From Chitinophagaceae bacterium (GTDB taxonomy: Bacteria > Bacteroidota > Bacteroidia > Chitinophagales > Chitinophagaceae): a stretch of DNA of 5,631 bases. The translations under genes and the position numbers were made by a program. This document shows positions 1 to 5,301 of this stretch, in pieces. Position 1 is the stretch's first letter. Each line of letters starts with the position of its first letter. The stretch lies in the NCBI GenBank assembly GCA_947459455.1, contig CANHEC010000177.1, positions 1 to 5,631 on the forward strand. Reading direction: 5' to 3'. The notes beneath the pieces were generated by a model that did no database searches, was not told the DNA's origin, and was given only the letters and a program-made list of their open reading frames with translations.

Positions 1-2
1 AT

Positions 3-23
3 GAATTTCAAATCTCGAAATTC
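3..23. repeat. Inverted repeat inside tandem unit, copy 1
   Basis: GAATTTC (3-9) and GAAATTC (17-23) are perfect reverse complements separated by 7 bases, so a 7-bp stem with a 7-nt loop is possible on either strand. The same structure occurs in copy 2. No T-run follows on either strand, so it does not look like an intrinsic terminator. It could be a protein-binding palindrome or incidental. Confidence 0.6.
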
Positions 24-124
24 CTCTGCGCCCTCTGTGCGAAATACTCTTTCCTCGGGTTCGCGGTGCTGAAATGAGAAATAAATAATAAGTAACAAGA
101 AATGAGGAAGTAAGAGGGGGGGAT

Positions 125-145
125 GAATTTCAAATCTCGAAATTC
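125..145. repeat. Inverted repeat inside tandem unit, copy 2
   Basis: This is the exact second copy of the GAATTTC / GAAATTC inverted repeat, with arms at 125-131 and 139-145. In the degenerate third unit the symmetry is lost, because the second arm reads GAATCC. Confidence 0.6.
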
Positions 146-311
146 CTCTGCGCCCTCTGTGCGAAATACTCTTTCCTCGGGTTCGCGGTGCTGAAATGAG
201 AAATAAATAATAAGTAACAAGAAATGAGGAAGTAAGGGGAGGACGAATCTCAAATTTCAAATCTCGAATCCACAATTCCTCTGCGTCCTCTGTGCGACAT
301 ACCCGCTCCCA

Positions 312-1268
312 CTAGCCTTCGCCTTCCATCCTTTTCAGCTTTTCCCACATTTCCGGGATGCGTTTGACCCATACCAGTTCGCGGCGCTTGGTACTGGCTT
401 CTTCTACAGGAGTGCCAAAGTAGGTTTTGCCACCTTCGATACTGGAGGGTACGCCGCTTTGTGCCAGTACATTGGCACCATCGCCAATACTGAGTGTTTT
501 GCTCACGCCTACCTGTCCCCACAGATTGACGCCATGACCAATGGTAGTAGCACCGGCAATGCCTACCTGCGCTGCTATAATGCAGTTGCGGCCAATGACC
601 ACATCGTGGCCCACCTGTACCAGGTTGTCAATTTTGGTGCCTTGCCCTATGCGGGTATCATGGGTCACGCCTTTATCGATGCAGCAGTTGGCGCCAATAT
701 GTACATGGTCTTCCAGTACCACGCGGCCACAACTTTTCATTTGCTTGTACCATACGGGGCGGTCGCGTTTGCTGTTGTAGTAAAAAGCATCGGCACCCAG
801 TACAGTGCCGGCATGCACCACTACATGGTCGCCTATTTCGGTGTGGTCGTATATGCTCACATTTGGGTGAATGATGCAATGCTTGCCGATGCGCACCTGC
901 TCGCCTATAAAAACACCGGGCATCACTACAGTGCCCTCGCCAATGACTGCAGTAGTACTAATGAGGGTGTTGGCTGGCACGAATGGCCTGAAGTGCTCTA
1001 CAATGCGCAGGTAAGCTTCAAACGGCTGATCACACACCAGCAGTGTTTTACCAAGGCGGTCGTCTACTGCTTTGTTGATGATGATGAAGGATGCAGCGCT
1101 TTTAAGACAGGTATCGTAGTATTTGGGATGATCAACAAAACACAGATCACCGGCTTCTACTTTGTGTATTTCATTGATGCCGGTGGCCATGGCAGCTGCA
1201 TCGCCTACAATGCTGGCATCTATCAGGCTGGCTATCCATTGCATGCTGACCGGTGCAGGAAACTTCAT
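312..1268 (-). CDS. lpxD: LpxD-family UDP-3-O-acylglucosamine N-acyltransferase (318 aa)
   Basis: LpxD transfers a 3-hydroxyacyl chain from acyl carrier protein to the 2-amino group of UDP-3-O-acylglucosamine, the third step of lipid A synthesis, in the cytoplasm. An N-terminal uridine-binding domain covers about residues 1-100; its motif INEIHKVEAGDLCF is followed by Phe44 and Tyr50, spaced like the E. coli uracil-stacking pair. A left-handed beta-helix of hexapeptide repeats follows (about 103-275). His221 in DNLVQVGHDVVIG aligns with the catalytic His239 of E. coli LpxD. A short charged helix ends the protein (about 292-318), shorter than the E. coli tail. The start is an ATG giving MKFPAPV, with no Shine-Dalgarno sequence. 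The gene stands alone, without lpxC, fabZ or lpxA nearby. As I recall, Bacteroidota often carry a second, shorter LpxD paralogue, and this looks like that form, so its acceptor or acyl specificity may differ from canonical LpxD. Family assignment is very secure; the exact substrate is not. Confidence 0.93.
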   Translation of the reverse strand: MKFPAPVSMQWIASLIDASIVGDAAAMATGINEIHKVEAGDLCFVDHPKYYDTCLKSAASFIIINKAVDDRLGKTLLVCDQPFEAYLRIVEHFRPFVPANTLISTTAVIGEGTVVMPGVFIGEQVRIGKHCIIHPNVSIYDHTEIGDHVVVHAGTVLGADAFYYNSKRDRPVWYKQMKSCGRVVLEDHVHIGANCCIDKGVTHDTRIGQGTKIDNLVQVGHDVVIGRNCIIAAQVGIAGATTIGHGVNLWGQVGVSKTLSIGDGANVLAQSGVPSSIEGGKTYFGTPVEEASTKRRELVWVKRIPEMWEKLKRMEGEG

Positions 1269-1285
1269 GTGCGTTGATGTTTCGG

Positions 1286-1293
1286 CAAAAGTA
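1286..1293 (-). promoter_or_regulatory. Putative Bacteroidota -7 element for lpxD
   Basis: Read on the minus strand this is TACTTTTG, a full match to the Bacteroidota -7 consensus TAnnTTTG. It would place the transcription start near 1280, leaving a leader of only about 12 nt before the lpxD ATG. I find no convincing TTTG -33 element at the right distance; that region instead contains a TGCATGCA palindrome (1310-1317). Confidence 0.4.
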
Positions 1294-1309
1294 CAGATTG
1301 GTATGGCCT

Positions 1310-1317
1310 TGCATGCA
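1310..1317. repeat. TGCATGCA palindrome, copy 1
   Basis: This perfect 8-bp palindrome begins 17 bp upstream of the lpxD -7 element, about where a -33 element would be expected. An identical palindrome occurs at 1452-1459. It is a possible operator, but short enough to be coincidence. Confidence 0.35.
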
Positions 1318-1410
1318 TCCTGCTATCACATCAGTAGCAGCAAGGTTTGTGTGCAATCAACAAAAGCACTACCTTCCATTTCTATTCCACTTCACATTGC
1401 GGCGATTGAT

Positions 1411-1439
1411 TTTGGAAATTCACAGGGCATTTAAAATTG
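1411..1439 (+). promoter_or_regulatory. Putative plus-strand promoter (TTTG-N17-TAAAATTG)
   Basis: TTTG (1411-1414) is followed after 17 bp by TAAAATTG (1432-1439), one mismatch from the TAnnTTTG -7 consensus. Pair and spacing fit the Bacteroidota primary sigma factor pattern. The expected transcription start is near 1444-1446. No open frame worth calling follows; an intrinsic terminator lies about 95 bp downstream. Confidence 0.42.
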
Positions 1440-1451
1440 TGAATAACTAAC

Positions 1452-1459
1452 TGCATGCA
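1452..1459. repeat. TGCATGCA palindrome, copy 2
   Basis: This is identical to the palindrome at 1310-1317. It lies just after the predicted start of the short plus-strand transcript, and a related TGCATG follows at 1472-1477 that can pair with it as a hairpin. It may be an operator or simply part of an RNA stem. Confidence 0.35.
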
Positions 1460-1538
1460 AATGATATCGAGTGCATGATTGTGAATTAATATTGTATCGG
1501 GAATTGTTTATCCCAGTACTTACTAACCCATTGTTTGT

Positions 1539-1571
1539 AAATCCCCCGTTTCGCCGGGGGATTTTGTTTTT
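1539..1571 (+). terminator. Strong intrinsic (Rho-independent) terminator
   Basis: AAATCCCCCG (1539-1548) pairs perfectly with CGGGGGATTT (1555-1564) around the 6-nt loop TTTCGC, giving a 10-bp GC-centred stem. The T-run TTTTGTTTTT (1562-1571) follows on the plus strand. On the minus strand the sequence after the stem is not T-rich, so the terminator acts on plus-strand transcription. There is no plus-strand coding sequence upstream of it in the window. Confidence 0.85.
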
Positions 1572-1608
1572 CTATCCTTTTCCATCTTTCACCTGTTCGC
1601 AATTGCTG

Positions 1609-1636
1609 TTGGCCAAACGAGGCTGGCCGCGGCCAA
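1609..1636. promoter_or_regulatory. Palindrome pair upstream of the histidine phosphatase promoter
   Basis: TTGGCCAA (1609-1616) and TGGCCGCGGCCA (1624-1635) are perfect palindromes of 8 and 12 bp. TTGGCC at 1609 can also pair with GGCCAA at 1631-1636. They sit 11-38 bp before the -7 element at 1647, where a -33 element is expected but no TTTG is seen. This is the position of an activator or repressor site, but no regulator can be named. Confidence 0.4.
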
Positions 1637-1646
1637 TGTTTTCACC

Positions 1647-1654
1647 TACATTTG
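1647..1654 (+). promoter_or_regulatory. Putative -7 element for the histidine phosphatase gene
   Basis: TACATTTG fully matches the Bacteroidota -7 consensus TAnnTTTG. It would start a transcript near 1659, with a leader of about 36 nt before the ATG at 1695. No good -33 element is present; palindromes occupy that place. Confidence 0.4.
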
Positions 1655-1694
1655 ATGCAATGGCCGCAAAGCCTTGCTGCCACTGCATTTGCAC

Positions 1695-2384
1695 ATGAAG
1701 CCAAAAAGAATCATACTGGTACGACACGGAGAATCAGAAGGCAATCTGGACAGGAATACTTATGCCATCAAGCAGGACTTTAAACTGCTGCTGACATCGC
1801 TGGGCGAGCACCAGGCCGATGAAGCAGGCCGTTCTTTGCGTCATCTCATAGGCGATGAAAGCATCATGTTTTACCTGTCGCCCCTGTGGCGCACCCGGCT
1901 CACGTTCGAGCACATTGCCAAGCATTTTACAAGAGAACAATACCGCTGGAAAGAAGATCCGCGACTACGTGAACAAGAGTGGGGCCACTTCCGCGACCTG
2001 AAAGCCAATATTCAGATAGATGACGAACGAAATCGCTTCGGCACTTTTTACTATCGCATAAAAGATGGGGAGAGCTGCGCCGATGTATACGACCGTGTCA
2101 GCGATTTCATGCACAGTCTTTACCGCGACTTTGAGAAGTCTTACTTCCCCGAAAATGTCATCATCGTTACCCATGGCATGACACTGCGCATCTTCCTGAT
2201 GCGGTGGTTTCACTGGACGGTAGAGGAGTTTGAAACCCTGCGCAACCCCCGCAATGCCGAAATAGTAATGATGGAGCGCAACGACGCTACCAATAAGTAC
2301 CGCCTGGTAACCGAGCTGAAGCGCAAAAACATCGCCCCCGATGACCAATACCAATGGAGCATCATCGGGCGGCAGCGCAAGTAG
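1695..2384 (+). CDS. Histidine phosphatase family protein (phosphoglycerate mutase-like, 229 aa)
   Basis: This is a branch 1 histidine phosphatase, which removes phosphate through a phosphohistidine intermediate. The signature LVRHGESEGN is at the N-terminus, with Arg10, the nucleophile His11 and Gly12. A second phosphate-binding Arg is in SPLWRTRLT (Arg66), the acidic proton-donor region is around REQEWGHF (92-99), and the second catalytic His is His160 in VTHGMTLRIF. The core appears complete. I chose the ATG at 1695 because it gives MKPKRIILVRHG, the usual distance to the signature; an in-frame TTG at 1674 would add seven residues without conserved character. There is no signal peptide, so it is probably cytoplasmic. 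The substrate cannot be read from the sequence: a broad phosphatase role is more likely than glycolytic mutase activity, since the protein is short and differs in sequence from classical GpmA. The next gene starts 45 bp downstream on the same strand with no terminator between, so co-transcription is possible. Confidence 0.9.
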   Translation: MKPKRIILVRHGESEGNLDRNTYAIKQDFKLLLTSLGEHQADEAGRSLRHLIGDESIMFYLSPLWRTRLTFEHIAKHFTREQYRWKEDPRLREQEWGHFRDLKANIQIDDERNRFGTFYYRIKDGESCADVYDRVSDFMHSLYRDFEKSYFPENVIIVTHGMTLRIFLMRWFHWTVEEFETLRNPRNAEIVMMERNDATNKYRLVTELKRKNIAPDDQYQWSIIGRQRK

Positions 2385-2400
2385 CCTTTCCTTCTTGTTG

Positions 2401-2410
2401 ATTGATCAAT
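2401..2410. repeat. ATTGATCAAT palindrome before the amidohydrolase gene
   Basis: This perfect 10-bp AT-rich palindrome lies in the 45-bp gap between the phosphatase and amidohydrolase genes, 20 bp before the ATG. No clear -7 element follows it. It could be an operator, but the chance of coincidence is appreciable. Confidence 0.3.
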
Positions 2411-2429
2411 TTATATCCCACCTTACATC

Positions 2430-3875
2430 ATGAACTTGAGAAAACCTCTGCTGCTGGCCGGTATGTTTATAACAGGCCTGCTGCCGGCTGCTACTGCACA
2501 GGTAGCAGCGCTGAAGTCGACCGCCGCCGCCCAGCTACAACAGCAGTACCCCACGTACAAGCAAACAGCGCTGCAAATATGGGAGTACGCCGAGCTGGGC
2601 TACAAAGAAGTAAAAAGCAGTGAGCTGCTACAGCAGCAATTAAGGGCTGCCGGCTTTTCGGTAGAAGCAGGGGTGGCTGGTATACCCACCGCGTTTGTAG
2701 CTACGTATGGCAGTGGCCAGCCGGTGATAGCTGTATTGGCCGAGTACGATGCATTGCCCGGCCTGGCACAAGCGGCCGTGCCAGAGCGTACGCCCATTGC
2801 CGGACAAAAAGCCGGCCACGGCTGCGGGCACCATTTGTTTGGCACCGCATCGGTGGCGGCAGGCATTGCCATCAAGCAGTTGATAGCCGATAAAAAACTC
2901 ACCGGCACCATCAAAGTTTTTGGCTGCCCGGCCGAAGAAGGGGGCAGCGGCAAAGTGTACATGGTGCGGGCTGGTTTGTTTAGCGGTGTAGATGCTGTGC
3001 TGCACTGGCACCCCGCCGATAAAAATGAAGTGACCATGACCAGTGCACTGGCCAACAAATCGGCCAAGTTCCGTTTCAAAGGATTGAGTGCACACGCTTC
3101 TATGGCGCCCGAAAAAGGACGCTCCAGCCTGGATGCAGTAGAGGCCATGAACTACATGGTGAATATGATGCGGGAGCACGTACCGCAGGAAACACGCATT
3201 CACTATGTAATCACCGATGGTGGCAAAGCCCCCAATGTAATCCCCGACAATGCCGAGGTGTACTACTATGTACGCCACCCGCAGCGCAGCGAAGTGGTTG
3301 CCATTTTCGACCGTGTGGTAAAAGCCGCCGAAGGTGCAGCCCTGGGCACCGGCACTACTATGACGTATGAAATCATTGGCGGTACCCACGACCTGCTAAT
3401 CAATCGCACTTTGGCCGCCGCCATGCAGCAAAACCTGGAGCAGGTGGGTGGCGTACGCTACACGGCCGAACAACAGGCCTTTGCCCGGCAAATACAAAGC
3501 AGCTTTACGTTTGCCCCACCACCGGTAGAGGGGGCAGCTACTGTGCGCCCCCTGAAGCCGGTAGCCGATGCCGGCGGTGGCAGTACCGATGTGGGCGATG
3601 TAAGCTATGTGGTGCCCACCGTAGGCCTGGACGCTGCCACCTGGGTGCCCGGTACACCAGCGCATAGCTGGCAGGCCGTAGCCTGCGGTGGTACCGAGGT
3701 AGGCACGCTGGGCATGATGGTGGCTGCCAAAACCCTCGCCCTCACAGCCATCGATCTGTTTACCAATGCCACACTGCTTACGCAGGCCCGCACCGAGTGG
3801 CAGCAGGCCGTGGGCAATTATCGGTACCAGGCTTTGTTGGGCAATAGGCCACCGGCCCTCAACTACCGCGACTAA
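2430..3875 (+). CDS. Exported M20D-family amidohydrolase (AbgB-like, 481 aa)
   Basis: This is a two-metal hydrolase of peptidase family M20, subfamily D, which cleaves N-acyl amide bonds such as N-acyl amino acids or aminobenzoyl-glutamate. A signal peptide fits residues 1-23: basic start (Arg4, Lys5), hydrophobic core, then ATA before Gln24 as the cleavage site; the enzyme should act in the periplasm or outside. Metal-site motifs appear in order: GHGCGHH (129-135, with Cys132 and His134), AEEGGSGK (168-175, Glu169/Glu170), HWHP (192-195, His194) and GTPAHSW (408-414, His412). The lid/dimerisation domain begins near GLSAHASMAP (218-227) and runs to about residue 330. STDVGDVSY (385-393) is typical of the AbgB-like group. 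The length is complete for the family. The ATG at 2430 is chosen because it supplies the whole signal peptide; no Shine-Dalgarno sequence is visible. The substrate is unknown: AbgB works with a partner, AbgA, and no second subunit is seen nearby. Confidence 0.92.
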   Translation: MNLRKPLLLAGMFITGLLPAATAQVAALKSTAAAQLQQQYPTYKQTALQIWEYAELGYKEVKSSELLQQQLRAAGFSVEAGVAGIPTAFVATYGSGQPVIAVLAEYDALPGLAQAAVPERTPIAGQKAGHGCGHHLFGTASVAAGIAIKQLIADKKLTGTIKVFGCPAEEGGSGKVYMVRAGLFSGVDAVLHWHPADKNEVTMTSALANKSAKFRFKGLSAHASMAPEKGRSSLDAVEAMNYMVNMMREHVPQETRIHYVITDGGKAPNVIPDNAEVYYYVRHPQRSEVVAIFDRVVKAAEGAALGTGTTMTYEIIGGTHDLLINRTLAAAMQQNLEQVGGVRYTAEQQAFARQIQSSFTFAPPPVEGAATVRPLKPVADAGGGSTDVGDVSYVVPTVGLDAATWVPGTPAHSWQAVACGGTEVGTLGMMVAAKTLALTAIDLFTNATLLTQARTEWQQAVGNYRYQALLGNRPPALNYRD

Positions 3876-3980
3876 GGTTGGCGTGACTTGTTGAGACCAT
3901 TTACCAATTGCAAAGCGCCGCTGCGCTAACTTGCTGCCGCCGTTGGGCTTTCCTTTATCGTTGCTTACTTACTTTTCGCC

Positions 3981-5135
3981 TTGAGCCAAATACATTACAT
4001 CAGCCTCGCTGCCGACCTCGCCAAAGCCGTTCGTGTACTCTCGGCCGCTCCTGTTATTGCTTTCGATCTCGAGTTCGACCGCGACCGCTTCAGCTATGGT
4101 TTTCGCTTGTGCCTGCTGCAGGTAGCCACTCCGTCCGATTGCTTCATCATCGATCCGCTGGCCATCAAAGACCTGCAGCCGCTGTACCAGTTTTTTGAAA
4201 CCTCCACCGCCCGCAAGCTGGCCCACTGCCCCGGCGAAGACCTGCGCCTGCTGCACTCGCTGCAGTGCTACCCTACCCACCTGTGCGATACCGAGATTTA
4301 CGCCAAGCTGCTGAACTACGAGCAAACCTCGCTGAGCAATATGCTGCTGCAGAAATGTGGCGTGGCCCTCAACAAGCGCTGGCAAACCAGCAACTGGGCC
4401 AAGCGGCCACTGGTAGAAGATCAGATACTGTACGCCGCCGACGATGTGATCCACCTGTTTGGGCTGGAAGAAGAGCTGCGCAAAGAAGCCAACGCCAAAG
4501 GCATACAGGCCTACATAGACGAAGAACAGGAGGTGCTGAGCCAAACCCGCTACCAACTGGAGCCTAAAACCGATTTCCTCAAAAAAAGCGATCGGCTCTA
4601 CCTCAGCCCATACGATCAGTTTGTGCTCAACCAATTGTTCAAGCTACGCGACCAACTGGCCCAGCGCTTCAATAAGCCGGCACACTACATCATGCCCGAG
4701 GCGCTTGTACGCGACCTATGGGCCGAGAAAGTAGCCATCAAAGAATTGTGCGCATCGCCCGGCATATACCCGGCGCTGCGCAAGCCCGGCATGCAGCAGG
4801 AGTGGGAGCGGGCCTGGAAGCAAATACACGAAGCAGCCCGCCAGCAAGGCCTCAGCAAGAAGCGCCAGCGCAAAGAGCTGGCCCCCGGCGAGCCCAATGG
4901 CTACCAGCGCCGCGAGTCGGCCGAAGCCGTCAAAAAGGAAATATTTGCCCCCATCCAAAAATGGATAGCCGAACGCCTGGGCGAGCAGGCCATGCGGGTG
5001 GTGCTCAGTAGTGGCGCCGTGTCCGATATTATTCAGGGTGATCTTAAGATATCTGCCATCCGGCAGCCCTACCGCCGCCAGCTCATTACCGAAGCGGCCG
5101 AGGCACTCCGCATCAGCGTGCAGGCCTGGTGGTAG
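3981..5135 (+). CDS. rnd: Ribonuclease D (DEDDy 3'-5' exonuclease with HRDC domain, 384 aa)
   Basis: RNase D trims the 3' ends of tRNA precursors and other structured RNAs in the cytoplasm, using two metal ions. The exonuclease domain covers about residues 1-175: Exo I is FDLEFD (Asp29, Glu31), Exo II is in HCPGEDLRLLHS (Asp87), and Exo III is YAADDV (Tyr151, Asp155), the DEDDy set. One HRDC nucleic-acid-binding domain follows (about 207-285, LSPYDQFVLNQLF onward). A basic Lys/Arg-rich linker (about 291-320) and a C-terminal helical part come last; the latter could be a diverged second HRDC-like module. The start is TTG at 3981. An in-frame TAA lies at 3927-3929, no ATG or GTG occurs between it and 3981, and the first internal Met (121) falls after Exo II, so TTG is the only sensible initiator. 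The gap from the amidohydrolase gene is 105 bp, with no clear promoter or terminator. The family is very secure. Confidence 0.94.
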   Translation: MSQIHYISLAADLAKAVRVLSAAPVIAFDLEFDRDRFSYGFRLCLLQVATPSDCFIIDPLAIKDLQPLYQFFETSTARKLAHCPGEDLRLLHSLQCYPTHLCDTEIYAKLLNYEQTSLSNMLLQKCGVALNKRWQTSNWAKRPLVEDQILYAADDVIHLFGLEEELRKEANAKGIQAYIDEEQEVLSQTRYQLEPKTDFLKKSDRLYLSPYDQFVLNQLFKLRDQLAQRFNKPAHYIMPEALVRDLWAEKVAIKELCASPGIYPALRKPGMQQEWERAWKQIHEAARQQGLSKKRQRKELAPGEPNGYQRRESAEAVKKEIFAPIQKWIAERLGEQAMRVVLSSGAVSDIIQGDLKISAIRQPYRRQLITEAAEALRISVQAWW

Positions 5136-5301
5136 TGCGGTAGTGCTATCAAGTAATGATTGCAGGGGCGATCAGCTGCTGTACTACTATCAGCAGCAGT
5201 GCCCGCTGGCCTCACTACCGCGCCGCCCGGTGGGCGTCGGGGTAGTATCGTTCATCGGGGCGCCCATGGGCAGGCGTGCAGCGCCCGGCAGGGCACACTG
5301 C
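5136..5301. other. Convergent intergenic region with GC-rich hairpins
   Basis: This 166-bp gap lies between the 3' ends of rnd and the dgkA-type gene. Several stems can form: GCTGCTG/CAGCAGC (5175-5181 with 5191-5197, 9-nt loop), CGCCC/GGGCG (5224-5228 with 5232-5236, loop GGT), GGGCGC/GCGCCC (5258-5263 with 5281-5286) and GCCC/GGGC (5283-5286 with 5291-5294). The 10-bp palindrome GCCCATGGGC is at 5262-5271. None is followed by a T-run on either strand, so I do not call an intrinsic terminator, though some may stabilise the 3' ends of the converging transcripts. No gene is seen. Confidence 0.6.

Larger units (their letters stand above)
1..303. repeat. Tandem repeat, about 120-bp unit, two near-identical copies plus a degenerate third
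   Basis: Positions 1-114 recur without a mismatch at 123-236, giving a 122-bp period. The copies differ only in the purine-rich G/A junction after them (115-122 and 237-242). A diverged partial third copy covers about 243-303; it keeps the segment at 254-268, carries a 6-bp insertion (269-274), then repeats the CCTCTGCG/CCTCTGTGCGA core. Each unit holds a short internal direct repeat (CCTCTGCGC then CCTCTGTGCG) and an inverted repeat near its start. Copy 1 begins at the window edge, so the array may continue to the left. It lies 3' of lpxD and ends 8 bp from its stop codon. Open frames through it have no support: the period is not a multiple of three, so the same DNA is read in different frames in successive copies. 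Its function is unknown. Confidence 0.93.
1445..1571 (+). ncRNA. Candidate small RNA or attenuated leader, about 125 nt
   Basis: The call rests on a promoter-like pair just upstream and a strong intrinsic terminator at the 3' end, with no credible protein between. Two local hairpins can form before the terminator: CATGCA/TGCATG (1454-1459 with 1472-1477) and GGGA/TCCC (1499-1502 with 1511-1514). The segment is AT-rich until the terminator stem. It could be an independent small RNA, or a leader that ends transcription before the phosphatase gene at 1695. That gene has its own -7 match further on, which favours a separate short transcript. I do not recognise an RNA family. The 5' end is an estimate. 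Confidence 0.35.
1269..1694. other. Non-coding region between divergent lpxD and histidine phosphatase genes
   Basis: This 426-bp stretch has no open frame that resembles a protein. It is AT-richer than its neighbours. It contains the lpxD -7 element (1286-1293), two TGCATGCA palindromes (1310-1317 and 1452-1459), a plus-strand promoter-like pair (1411-1439), two small hairpins (1454-1477 and 1499-1514), a strong intrinsic terminator (1539-1571), two GC palindromes (1609-1616 and 1624-1635) and a second plus-strand -7 element (1647-1654). The arrangement suggests two plus-strand transcription units, a short one and then the phosphatase gene. I recognise no tRNA or known riboswitch. Confidence 0.7.

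Noticed and set aside
8..253. Minus-strand open frame of 81 codons through the tandem repeat
   Set aside because: The second repeat copy is read in another frame than the first, so the peptide only reflects repeated DNA. No family resemblance and no initiation signal.
1..303. CRISPR array
   Set aside because: The repeated unit is about 120 bp and directly adjacent, without short repeats separated by unique spacers, and no cas gene is present.
459..1277. Long plus-strand open frame (272 codons) opposite lpxD
   Set aside because: It lies almost wholly antisense to a well-supported LpxD, is rich in unusual residues, and has no recognisable motif. It is a by-product of lpxD codon use.
1471..1698. 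Plus-strand open frame (75 codons) before the phosphatase gene
   Set aside because: It runs straight through the intrinsic terminator and two promoter-like regions, with a composition that does not resemble protein.
2640..3389. Long minus-strand open frame (249 codons) opposite the amidohydrolase gene
   Set aside because: Antisense shadow of a complete M20D gene; rich in His, Cys and Gly without domain order.
3914..3927. Hairpin AGCGC-CGCT-GCGCT after the amidohydrolase gene as a terminator
   Set aside because: The stem has only 5 bp and is followed by AACTTGCTGC, not a T-run.
3970..3977. TACTTTTC as a -7 element for rnd
   Set aside because: It has one mismatch and lies only 3 bp before the TTG start, leaving no room for a normal leader.
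3969..4634. Minus-strand open frame (221 codons) opposite rnd
   Set aside because: It overlaps the conserved exonuclease domain of RNase D and shows no family features of its own.
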